64,000 nt of DNA from Celeribacter baekdonensis. GTDB taxonomy: Bacteria; Pseudomonadota; Alphaproteobacteria; Rhodobacterales; Rhodobacteraceae. The notes below the pieces were generated by a model, which searched no databases, was not told where the DNA came from, and saw only the letters and a list, made by a program, of their open reading frames with translations. Of the stretch, positions 55,958-63,731 are shown piece by piece (position 1 is the stretch's first letter; each line of letters begins with the position of its first letter). The DNA is taken from assembly GCF_900102315.1 (NCBI RefSeq), contig NZ_FNBL01000007.1, positions 1 to 64,000 on the forward strand, read 5' to 3'. A program made the position numbers and the translations under genes.

Positions 55958-56599
55958 ATGACGGCACAGCTCTATTGCTTTGGCGAAAGCGGGCATTCCT
56001 ACAAAGTGGCCTTGACCCTGACCTTGGCAGAGCTGCCGTGGGAGCCGGTCTATGTTGACTTTTTCAACGGTGAATCGCGCAGCGATGCGTTTCGCGCGCT
56101 CAATCCGATGGGCGAATGCCCGGTCTATGTCGATGTGGATCTGACCCTGACGCAATCGGGCGTGATCCTGACTGAGTTGGTCAAAATGACCGGAACGTTT
56201 GGCGGCGCGGATGAGGCCGAGCAACGCGAAGTGTTGCGCTGGGTGCTTTGGGACAACCACAAAATGTCCTCACAAACCGGCATGACCCGGTTTTTGATGA
56301 ACTTTGTGCCGGAGGACAAACGGCCACAAGAGGTCATCGCCTTTATGCAAGGCCGATTGAAAGCCGCCTATGCCACCTTGAACGGTGCTTTGGCGGATCG
56401 CGATTGGGTTGCGGGCACGACAGGCCCGACCATCGCGGATTTTTCCTGTTGTTCTTACCTGTTTTACCCCGAACCCTTTGGGTTCGTGCGGGCCGATTGG
56501 CCCAATATTGACGCTTGGCTGCGGCGGATCGAAACCCTGCCCGGCTGGAAACACCCATACGATATGATGCCCGGCTCCCCCATGGACCGGGCCCAGTGA
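55958..56599 (+). CDS. Glutathione S-transferase family protein
   Basis: A 213-aa two-domain protein with a thioredoxin-like N-terminal part (MTAQLYCFGESGHSYKVALT, then NPMGECPVYVDVDLTLTQSG) and an all-helical C-terminal domain (about 90-210). The usual catalytic Ser or Tyr is not obvious at the N-terminus; the GESGHSYK loop is a candidate. AAGGA lies 8 nt before ATG 55958. Just upstream of the thiolase gene. Confidence 0.87.
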   Translation: MTAQLYCFGESGHSYKVALTLTLAELPWEPVYVDFFNGESRSDAFRALNPMGECPVYVDVDLTLTQSGVILTELVKMTGTFGGADEAEQREVLRWVLWDNHKMSSQTGMTRFLMNFVPEDKRPQEVIAFMQGRLKAAYATLNGALADRDWVAGTTGPTIADFSCCSYLFYPEPFGFVRADWPNIDAWLRRIETLPGWKHPYDMMPGSPMDRAQ

Positions 56600-56619
56600 C
56601 GACGAGTTGGAGGATCTGA

Positions 56620-57831
56620 ATGACTGACGCATATATTTATGACGCCGTGCGAAGCCCGCGCGGCAAGGGGCGCAAGGACGGTTCCCTGCACGAGGTGACA
56701 TCCGCGCGCCTGTCCGCGCAAATCCTGAACGCTGTGAAAGAGCGCAACGGTTTGGACGGTCATGCCGTAGAGGACGTGATCTGGGGGAACGTGACCCAGG
56801 TCGGCGAACAGGGCGGCTGTTTGGCACGGACCGCCGTTTTGGCCTCCGATCTGGATCAATCCATTCCGGGCCTGGCGATCAACCGCTTTTGCGCCTCTGG
56901 CATGGAGGCGGTGAACATCGCCGCCAACCAGATCAAAGGCGGCGCAGGCATGGGATACATCGCCGGTGGTGTCGAAATGATGGGCCGGGTTGCGATGGGC
57001 TCGGATGGCGCAGCAATCGCCGTCGATCCGGCCTTGGCGATGAAAACTTATTTCGTCCCGCAAGGCATCTCCGCCGACATCATCGCCACCGAATACGGCT
57101 TTACCCGCGAACAGGCCGACACTCTGGCCGTGCTGTCGCAAGACCGCGCAGAGGCGGCGTGGAAGGACAACCGTTTCGCCAAATCCATTGTTCCGATCAA
57201 AGACATCAATGGCCTGACCATCCTTGATCACGACGAATACATGCGCCCCGGCACCACGGTGGAGGCGCTTGGCAATTTGAAAGCCTCGTTCAAAGACATG
57301 GGCGAAGTGATGCCCGGCTTTGATAAGATCGCGATGATGAAATATCCGCATCTTGAGGCGATCAACCACATCCACCATGCGGGCAACTCCTCGGGTATTG
57401 TGGACGGGTCCGCAGCCGTTTTGATCGGCAACAAAGAGTTTGGTGAAAAATGGGGCCTCAAGCCCCGCGCGCGCATCCGTGCGACGGCGAAAATCGGCAC
57501 CGATCCGACGATCATGTTGACCGGACCTGTGCCCGTGACCGAAAAAATCCTGCGCGACAGCGGCATGTCGATTTCGGACATCGACCTGTTTGAGGTCAAC
57601 GAGGCCTTCGCCGCCGTGGTGATGCGCTTTATGCAGGCATTTGACGTCGATGACAGCAAAGTCAACGTCAACGGCGGCTCCATCGCCATGGGCCACCCGT
57701 TGGGCGCGACAGGCGCGATCATCATTGGTACACTTCTTGATGAATTGGAACGCACTGGCAAAGGCACAGGCCTTGCCACGCTGTGTATTGCCTCGGGCAT
57801 GGGGGCGGCGACGATTATCGAAAGGATCTAA
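56620..57831 (+). CDS. fadA: Acetyl-CoA C-acyltransferase (thiolase)
   Basis: Last step of beta-oxidation (403 aa). Active-site Cys is in NRFCASGMEAVNIAANQI (near 90), His in NEAFAAVVMRF-flanking region, and GGSIAMGHPLGATGA and CIASGMGAATIIE complete the catalytic set. Together with the multifunctional enzyme downstream it forms the alpha2beta2-type FadAB complex. A small gene (57834-58244) with a GTG start is inserted between them. Confidence 0.93.
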   Translation: MTDAYIYDAVRSPRGKGRKDGSLHEVTSARLSAQILNAVKERNGLDGHAVEDVIWGNVTQVGEQGGCLARTAVLASDLDQSIPGLAINRFCASGMEAVNIAANQIKGGAGMGYIAGGVEMMGRVAMGSDGAAIAVDPALAMKTYFVPQGISADIIATEYGFTREQADTLAVLSQDRAEAAWKDNRFAKSIVPIKDINGLTILDHDEYMRPGTTVEALGNLKASFKDMGEVMPGFDKIAMMKYPHLEAINHIHHAGNSSGIVDGSAAVLIGNKEFGEKWGLKPRARIRATAKIGTDPTIMLTGPVPVTEKILRDSGMSISDIDLFEVNEAFAAVVMRFMQAFDVDDSKVNVNGGSIAMGHPLGATGAIIIGTLLDELERTGKGTGLATLCIASGMGAATIIERI

Positions 57832-57833
57832 AT

Positions 57834-58244
57834 GTGAATGAGGCGGAGTTCCGGGCGTTCCTTGACGACATTTCAACCTGTTTTATCACGGGTGATTTCG
57901 ACACTTGGGCCAACCGTATCCTCCTGCCTTTTTCCATGGTGCAAAAACGAGGCCCCGTGATGTTTCAGACCCGCCACGAGTTGAAAGCGGATTTCGACCT
58001 TTATCTTCAGGCTTGTGAAATCATGAAGCTGGACGAAATCTACCGCCGCCCGATCTCGCTTGAGGACTGCCACGACGGGACCTTTATCGCAACCTATGAG
58101 ACACAACTGTTGAGCCACGGCCAGCGTGCGACGGCACCTTATACCGCCTCCGCACTGATCCATGCCACAGAGGACGGCTACAAAATGTCGTCGATCCTCA
58201 ACGCGCTTGGACACCAAACCTGGACCGGAACCAGCCCCGCATGA
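57834..58244 (+). CDS. Small conserved protein within the fad operon (NTF2/SnoaL-like?)
   Basis: A 136-aa protein with an alpha+beta pattern typical of NTF2-like folds (FRAFLDDISTCFITGDFDTW, then SLEDCHDGTFIATYETQLLS and HATEDGYKMSSILNAL). The start is taken as GTG 57834, eight bases after AAGGA and 2 bp from the thiolase stop. An out-of-frame ATG overlaps it. Function unknown. It is likely translated from the same mRNA as fadA and fadB. Confidence 0.7.
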   Translation: MNEAEFRAFLDDISTCFITGDFDTWANRILLPFSMVQKRGPVMFQTRHELKADFDLYLQACEIMKLDEIYRRPISLEDCHDGTFIATYETQLLSHGQRATAPYTASALIHATEDGYKMSSILNALGHQTWTGTSPA

Positions 58245-58255
58245 GAGGGAAGAGA

Positions 58256-60463
58256 ATGACTGATTTTCACTATAGCGTAGACAGCGACGGCGTGGCCGTC
58301 ATCACCTGGGACATTGCCAACAAAAGCATGAATGTGCTGTCCATCGAGGGCATCAGCGAATTGAACGACTGTGTCGATCAGGCGCTGGCGGACGAGGCCG
58401 TCAAAGGCATCGTGATCACCTCCGGCAAGGCGGATTTCGCCGGCGGCATGGATTTGAACATCATCGCCAAAATGCGCGATGACGCAGGGGCCGAGCCAGC
58501 CAAGGGCCTGTTTGACGGCATCATGTCGATGCATGCCATCCTGCGCAAAATCGAACGCGCGGGCATGGACCCGAAAACCAACAAAGGCGGCAAACCGATT
58601 GCCTCCGCCCTGCCCGGCACGGCGCTTGGGATCGGGTTGGAATTGCCCTTGGCGACGCACCGCATTTTTGTGGCCAACAACCCAAAGGCCAAAATCGGCC
58701 TGCCGGAAATCAAGGTCGGCATCTTCCCCGGCATGGGCGGCACCACGCGTGTATCGCGCCTCTTGGGGGCGATGGCGGCGGCTCCGATCCTGTTGGAAGG
58801 TCGGATGTTGGACCCGATCAAAGCCAAATCCACAGGCCTTGTGCATGAGGTGGTTGAACCCGCCGAATTGCTGGCCAAAGCCAAAGAGTGGGTTTTGAAT
58901 GCGACAGACGCCGACATCCTGAAACCATGGGACGCGAAGGGGTGGAAAATGCCCGGCGGCGCGCCCTATCACCCGGCGGGTTTCATGACCTTTGTCGGTG
59001 CGTCCGCCATGGTCAATGGCAACACGATGGGCGTTTACCCTGCGGCCAAGGCCTTGCTCTCGGCGGTCTATGAAGGCGCCATGGTGCCCTTTGACACCGC
59101 GATCAAAATCGAGGCGCGTTGGTTCACCAACGTGTTGTTGAACCCATCGTCCTCCAACATGATCCGATCGCTGTTCATCAACAAAGAGGCCTTGGAAAAA
59201 GGCGCGAACCGCCCGGATGTGGCCGATCAAAAGGTCAGGAAACTCGGCGTTTTGGGCGCGGGCATGATGGGCGCAGGCATTGCCTATGTCTCGGCCAATG
59301 CGGGCATTGAGGTCGTGTTGATCGACCAGAAACAAGAGGCCGCGGACAAGGGCAAAGCGCTGTCGGAAAGCATCCTCGACAAAGGCATCGCCCGTAAAAA
59401 GGTGACCTCGGAAAAGAAAGAATCCGTGCTCGCCAACATCACCGCCACCACCGATCTGGACGCGCTCAAGGGCTGTGATTTGATCGTCGAAGCGGTGTTT
59501 GAGGACATCGGCGTCAAGGCGGAAATGACCAAAAAGGTTGAGGCCATCGTTGGCCCGGACTGTGTTTTCGCCTCCAACACCTCGACCCTGCCAATTACTG
59601 AACTGGCCAAGGCCTCCGTGCGCCCGGATCAGTTCATCGGCATCCATTTCTTTAGCCCGGTCGACAAGATGCTTTTGGTCGAGATCATCAAAGGCAAAGA
59701 GACCGGCGATGTGGCCGTGGCCAAGGCGCTCGATTTCGTCCGCCAGATCCGCAAAACCCCGATCGTCGTCAATGACGCGCGCTTTTTCTACGCCAACCGT
59801 TGCATCATCCCCTACATCAACGAAGGGGTGCGGATGGCCGCCGAGGGCGTTGAATTGCCGCTGATCGAGAATGCCGCAAAACTTCTGGGCTTCCCGCTTG
59901 GGCCGCTTCAGTTGATTGACGAAACCTCCATCGACCTCGGCGTGAAAATCGCCAAAGCGACCAAAGCCGCCATGGGTGACGATTACCCGGACGAGGCGGT
60001 GGACGAGGTGGTGTTTTGGATGTTCGATCAGGGCCGTTTGGGCAAAAAAGCCAACGCGGGCTTTTATGACTACGACGACAAAGGCAAACGCGGGATGCTT
60101 TGGGACGGGTTCACCGCCGAGTACCCGACAGCGGACGTCCAACCCGAGCTTGACGAAGTGCAACACCGGTTGATGATGGCACAGGTGTTGGAAGCGGTGC
60201 GCGCGCTTGAGGACGGCGTGTTGACCGACATTCGCGAAGGCGATGTGGGTGCGATCCTGGGCTGGGGCTTTGCGCCGTGGTCGGGTGGTCCGTTTGCCTG
60301 GCTCGACATCATCGGGGCGGCAAAGGCCGTTGAAATCTGTGACAACCTCACAGCCACCCACGGCCCGCGCTTTGAAACCCCGGCTCTGTTGCGCGAAATG
60401 GCTGACAAAGGTCAGTCTTTCTATGGCCGCTTTGGTGCCGGTGTGGACAGCAAAGCCGCCTAA
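58256..60463 (+). CDS. fadB: 3-hydroxyacyl-CoA dehydrogenase / enoyl-CoA hydratase (FadB type)
   Basis: Multifunctional beta-oxidation protein (735 aa). N-terminal crotonase domain (about 5-290) with SGKADFAGGMDLNII and PEIKVGIFPGMGGTTRVSRL (catalytic Glu region). NAD-binding dehydrogenase domain begins at LGVLGAGMMGAGIAYVSANAG (near 331). HAD catalytic helix region IGIHFFSPVDKMLLVEII and a C-terminal domain follow. AGGGA precedes ATG 58256; a terminator ends the operon. Confidence 0.96.
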   Translation: MTDFHYSVDSDGVAVITWDIANKSMNVLSIEGISELNDCVDQALADEAVKGIVITSGKADFAGGMDLNIIAKMRDDAGAEPAKGLFDGIMSMHAILRKIERAGMDPKTNKGGKPIASALPGTALGIGLELPLATHRIFVANNPKAKIGLPEIKVGIFPGMGGTTRVSRLLGAMAAAPILLEGRMLDPIKAKSTGLVHEVVEPAELLAKAKEWVLNATDADILKPWDAKGWKMPGGAPYHPAGFMTFVGASAMVNGNTMGVYPAAKALLSAVYEGAMVPFDTAIKIEARWFTNVLLNPSSSNMIRSLFINKEALEKGANRPDVADQKVRKLGVLGAGMMGAGIAYVSANAGIEVVLIDQKQEAADKGKALSESILDKGIARKKVTSEKKESVLANITATTDLDALKGCDLIVEAVFEDIGVKAEMTKKVEAIVGPDCVFASNTSTLPITELAKASVRPDQFIGIHFFSPVDKMLLVEIIKGKETGDVAVAKALDFVRQIRKTPIVVNDARFFYANRCIIPYINEGVRMAAEGVELPLIENAAKLLGFPLGPLQLIDETSIDLGVKIAKATKAAMGDDYPDEAVDEVVFWMFDQGRLGKKANAGFYDYDDKGKRGMLWDGFTAEYPTADVQPELDEVQHRLMMAQVLEAVRALEDGVLTDIREGDVGAILGWGFAPWSGGPFAWLDIIGAAKAVEICDNLTATHGPRFETPALLREMADKGQSFYGRFGAGVDSKAA

Positions 60464-60485
60464 GCAAAGATCATCAAAATCATGC

Positions 60486-60515
60486 TTGGCCCTTCCCTCT
60501 CGGGGAGGGCCTTTT
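60486..60515 (+). terminator. Terminator of the fadB operon
   Basis: Ten-pair stem 60488-60497 with 60502-60511 (GGCCCTTCCC / GGGGAGGGCC, one G-T pair), loop TCTC, then TTTT. Confidence 0.85.
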
Positions 60516-60561
60516 CATGCACCTCGGCGCAGTGGTTCCATCATGGACTGGGCCAATTTAA

Positions 60562-60604
60562 AGCGTCACGCCTTTAACCTGAGACAGGGGAAAGGTGTGA
60601 CGCT
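60562..60604. repeat. Long inverted repeat 1 (non-coding hairpin)
   Basis: AGCGTCACGCCTTT (60562-60575) pairs with AAAGGTGTGACGCT (60591-60604). That is 14 pairs with one G-T, around a 15-nt loop. Confidence 0.85.
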
Positions 60605-60626
60605 GCCAGACATATCAATGGTGTGG

Positions 60627-60669
60627 GCGTTCCGCCATAAACCCGTGAAACAGGTTTATGGCGGAACGC
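60627..60669. repeat. Long inverted repeat 2 (non-coding hairpin)
   Basis: GCGTTCCGCCATAAACC (60627-60643) pairs perfectly over 17 bp with GGTTTATGGCGGAACGC (60653-60669), loop of 9 nt. It ends 2 bp before the Hint gene stop. There is no T run directly after it on either strand, so it is a poor terminator. Confidence 0.9.
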
Positions 60670-60670
60670 T

Positions 60671-61369
60671 TTAGATCGCGTAACGGACCTCTTGCTGTTG
60701 CGCCCGCATCCATGCGGCGTCCAAATTGTCTTCGTCGATCATTGCATTCACCACCATCCGCGCCACATCAAAGGACAAAACCTCATATCCCGGTGCGGCA
60801 GCCGCGTCCAACATCCCCAAAATCGTGGTGTGACAGTCCGCCGGGCAATGAAACAGCACTCCGACATTGGCAAAAACCAACTGCTCCGTTTCAAAATGCA
60901 GCACAACCACTTCAATAGGCCGGTGCGGGTTTCTGCGCTCGATGCCCCTATATCCGTCCAAGGCCAACGCCGGGATCAAAACAAACGGATCGTCAAACAT
61001 GGCTTCGCCAAGATCGGATTCAACCATCACCGATTGCTCCGGCAAAAGCGTCATCGCCGCATCATTACCCAAGACCCCCGCAGGCACGAACAGCGGCCAA
61101 TGGCGCATCGGCGTGGAGCCATGGTTGGCAAAGCTCCAGGAACGCGACATGCTGCGCAGGGTTTGCAATCCGGCATCAAAGGTCAGAACTTGATCGCCTT
61201 GCTGCAACGCTTCGACATTGCGCCATCCATGCTCTGTGGCCACTTGCGTGCCTGCCACAAGACCAGTGGACAAAATATCCATCCCACCAAGCGCACCGTC
61301 CCACGCCGCCGAACGCCCGTGGGCATCGCGAACAAAGGTCTTTTGAAACATCTGTTCCAGCATCTTCAT
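60671..61369 (-). CDS. Hint-domain protein lacking the usual catalytic residues
   Basis: A 232-aa protein with a Hint (hedgehog/intein) fold pattern: GLVAGTQVATEHGWRNVEAL and GDQVLTFDAG (residues 36-67), MRHWPLFVPAGVLGND and LLPEQSVMVESDLGEAMF. Family members usually begin CF(T/A)PGT; here Gly36 replaces the Cys nucleophile and Ser replaces the His of the QHR-like block, so splicing or self-cleavage seems lost. Two long hairpins lie just downstream. No partner domain is present. Confidence 0.75.
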   Translation of the reverse strand: MKMLEQMFQKTFVRDAHGRSAAWDGALGGMDILSTGLVAGTQVATEHGWRNVEALQQGDQVLTFDAGLQTLRSMSRSWSFANHGSTPMRHWPLFVPAGVLGNDAAMTLLPEQSVMVESDLGEAMFDDPFVLIPALALDGYRGIERRNPHRPIEVVVLHFETEQLVFANVGVLFHCPADCHTTILGMLDAAAAPGYEVLSFDVARMVVNAMIDEDNLDAAWMRAQQQEVRYAI

Positions 61370-61728
61370 AGCATCATCCCCTTATCTTGGAGCCTCTTTT
61401 TGGGTGGCAGCCCGAGGTCTGCATTGACGGTGAAGATAGAAAGCCTTTGGCGTGCGGTCACAGTTCGGCCCGTTTGGGACACAAATGGGGCATAATCCCG
61501 ACACGAGTGCAAATCTGCGCGATTTACGTCAATTGTTCACGAGTTTGATAACAGTTTCTTAAGTTTTTTATCCGGCCCGTGCGATGAACCAAGTATTAAC
61601 CAAGTATTCTTGGCCCTTCTGACGCCCTCCCCGCAAGAATCATTTAAAATCGAAACCAATTCGATCGCGGCGCACAGCCTGTTCGGTCACAGGACCACAA
61701 GCCCGCGCAGCAGACCGTCCAAATCCGG
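61370..61728. other. Gene-free stretch upstream of the Hint gene
   Basis: No gene is seen. It is A+T-rich (61500-61610), with an 11-bp tandem repeat AACCAAGTATT (61587-61597 and 61598-61608) and the small palindrome CCAAG-TATT-CTTGG (61600-61613). The promoter of the Hint gene is likely here. Confidence 0.5.
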
Positions 61729-62394
61729 TCACATTTGCGATGCAGAGGGCGCGAATTCATAGTCAAATCGGGCAATGTCTTCGGCGGCGATCCGGGCCAC
61801 GATCTGTGCGTCCCGATCCGAATAAAAGCCGCGAAAATCACGCGCCCGCGTTGAGGCATTCACCCGCTCAATCGGCGACAGATCAAACCCAAGATGCGTC
61901 CAAAGCGGCGCAAGATCCGCCTCCAACGCCTCAAGCCGGGCATAAAGCACCGCCCGCTCAACGCCCGCGCCATCCGTCACATAGGACCGATACGGCACGG
62001 ACAGGGCACGCAGGGTTTCTGGCGCATTCAGAAACGTCGTGAAGTCGGACGCCTTGGCCAAACGCACCGCCGGGTGATCCCACGGTTGCGCCTGTAGCCA
62101 ATGGTAATAGGACACGATCCGGTCCCAGGGATTGCGCACAAGGGTAAAGATGAAATAGTCGTCAAACGCCTCACGCGCCACGACGCCCTCGATGTCCGCA
62201 AGCTGGGAATGTTTCCACAACCGCCCCTGAGCCGACAGCGATTTGACCCGCGGTCGCCGCTTGACCGCCTTCGGCGTGTCCCCGATCAGAATATCACCGG
62301 CCATGGCACGCGCCTCCAACGCCAGCGACAGCGCCGTGCCCCCAGTTTTGGGAATATGGACAAAGATATAAGAGCGCCCGGATGAGATAATCAT
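61729..62394 (-). CDS. Sulfotransferase family 2-type protein
   Basis: A 221-aa PAPS-dependent sulfotransferase-like enzyme. The 5'-phosphosulfate loop is VHIPKTGGTALSLALEARA (residues 12-30). The 3'-phosphate site is TLVRNPWDRIVSYYHWLQ (near 84-101). Acceptor unknown; in this context surface glycans are plausible. Confidence 0.88.
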   Translation of the reverse strand: MIISSGRSYIFVHIPKTGGTALSLALEARAMAGDILIGDTPKAVKRRPRVKSLSAQGRLWKHSQLADIEGVVAREAFDDYFIFTLVRNPWDRIVSYYHWLQAQPWDHPAVRLAKASDFTTFLNAPETLRALSVPYRSYVTDGAGVERAVLYARLEALEADLAPLWTHLGFDLSPIERVNASTRARDFRGFYSDRDAQIVARIAAEDIARFDYEFAPSASQM

Positions 62395-62500
62395 AGGGTC
62401 ACTTTATACGGTTTTTTCGGTTTCTGAATCCCGAAATGCGAAAACACCCCCGAATCCCCGACAAAGCTATGGTGGTTTTACATCCCACCTGGGCCGCAGT

Positions 62501-62549
62501 GATTGTCGCCCCTGACAATCCACGTTAGATTGAAGACAATAGATATAAT
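62501..62549 (+). promoter_or_regulatory. Operator-like repeat and TATAAT box
   Basis: GATTGTC-N6-GACAATC (62501-62520) is a perfect inverted repeat. A perfect -10 TATAAT lies at 62544-62549, 17 bp before the ATG of the next gene. A -35 is not convincing. Confidence 0.45.
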
Positions 62550-62566
62550 GAAAGAGCAGCTCGCGC

Positions 62567-63586
62567 ATGATCGCGCTCACCGAATTCGACCGGCTCGAAG
62601 CCAGCGCCCTGTGGCGACCCGAGGGAGACAGCCAGCGGGTCGAGGTGATTGTGTCCGTCGGCGAGGCGACGCTGACCCTGTCCGATATCAAGGGCCGTGC
62701 GCTGACGCATTGGTCTTTACCTGCGGTCATTCGGATGTCTCCCCCCGGCGAACGCCCCGCCGCCTTTGCCCCTGCCCCTGACACGGACGAACAGGTCGAG
62801 ATCGACGATGAGCTGATGATCGAGGCCATCGGGCGCATCCACCGCGCCATTGATCGCGCGCGGCCGCATCCCGGTCGGCTGCGCGGCGCGATCTATGCCG
62901 GCGTCGCAGTGGCCGCCGCGGGGCTGGTGCTGTTTTGGCTTCCCGGCGCGCTCATCCGCCAAACCGTGTCCATCGTGCCAACTGTGACCCGCGCCGAAAT
63001 TGGCACCGGACTTTTGGACCGCATCCGCCGCCTTTCCGGCGCGCCCTGTGATACGGTCCATGGCACGCGCGCCCTTGAACGCCTGAAAACCCGGCTGTTT
63101 CCCAAGGGGGGCGGGCAAATCGTGGTGGTGACCAGCGGTGTGGCCGTGTCTCAACATCTGCCCGGCGGCATCCTGCTTTTGAACCGCGCCTTGGTTGAGG
63201 ATTACGAAGACCCGGATGTTGTGGCCGGATATGTGCTTGCAGAATTGGAACGCGCCGCCGAACATGATCCGCTGGATCGGCTGTTGCATGAGGCGGGATT
63301 GATGGCCTCGATCCGACTTTTGACCACCGGGCATCTGTCAGAAGAGGTGCTTGACGCCCATGCCGAAAGCCTGTTGACCACGCCCTTGACGGTCCCCGAC
63401 ATGGGGTCGCTTATCGCCCAATTCGCCCGCACCGAGGTACATAGCGCGCCCTACGCCTATGCGCTCGACATCACCGGCGAAACCGTTTTACCGCTGATCG
63501 AAGCGGACGGTGTTCAGATCACCAAGACCCGCCCCGTCTTGTCCGATGGCGACTGGGTTGCCTTGCAAGGGGTTTGTGGCGGTTAA
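62567..63586 (+). CDS. Membrane protein with degenerate M48 peptidase-like domain
   Basis: A 339-aa protein with an N-terminal beta-rich region (about 20-60), one membrane segment (about 107-127) and a C-terminal domain. The latter parallels M48 metalloproteases: HLPGGILLLNRALV (197-210) resembles the LPGG...GLL motif, but the HExxH position reads AELER (225-229). A later VLDAHAESLL fits the third-ligand segment. Zinc ligands are therefore missing and a non-catalytic role is likely. A four-copy tandem repeat begins at its stop codon. Confidence 0.75.
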   Translation: MIALTEFDRLEASALWRPEGDSQRVEVIVSVGEATLTLSDIKGRALTHWSLPAVIRMSPPGERPAAFAPAPDTDEQVEIDDELMIEAIGRIHRAIDRARPHPGRLRGAIYAGVAVAAAGLVLFWLPGALIRQTVSIVPTVTRAEIGTGLLDRIRRLSGAPCDTVHGTRALERLKTRLFPKGGGQIVVVTSGVAVSQHLPGGILLLNRALVEDYEDPDVVAGYVLAELERAAEHDPLDRLLHEAGLMASIRLLTTGHLSEEVLDAHAESLLTTPLTVPDMGSLIAQFARTEVHSAPYAYALDITGETVLPLIEADGVQITKTRPVLSDGDWVALQGVCGG

Positions 63587-63665
63587 CGCGTTGTCACATG
63601 GGTTAACACACTGTCACATGGGGTTAACGCAGTGTCACAAATCCCGTTAACATCCTGTCATAAAA
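63582..63665 (+). repeat. Four-copy tandem repeat at the gene end
   Basis: Imperfect units beginning at 63582, 63602, 63623 and 63646 with the pattern GTTAACRCNNTGTCACATGG. Each has GTTAAC and TGTCAC/T about 10 bp apart. The first holds the stop codon of the preceding gene; a terminator follows the last. Confidence 0.85.
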
Positions 63666-63668
63666 GAA

Positions 63669-63702
63669 AACCCCCGCCAAATGCGGGGGATTCTTTTTTT
63701 AT
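63669..63702. terminator. Bidirectional terminator
   Basis: CCCCCGC (63671-63677) pairs with GCGGGGG (63683-63689), flanked by A4 and T7, between convergent genes. Confidence 0.88.
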
Positions 63703-63731
63703 TTTTATTATTCTGCCTCGTTAACTCAACG

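Noticed and set aside
58178-60361. A 727-aa open frame on the minus strand opposite fadB
   Set aside because: It has no ribosome site or family motifs and mirrors the strong codon bias of the real gene; a shadow frame.
63582-63665. The tandem repeat considered as a CRISPR array
   Set aside because: Units are contiguous, with no unique spacers and only 20-23 bp period; no cas genes nearby.
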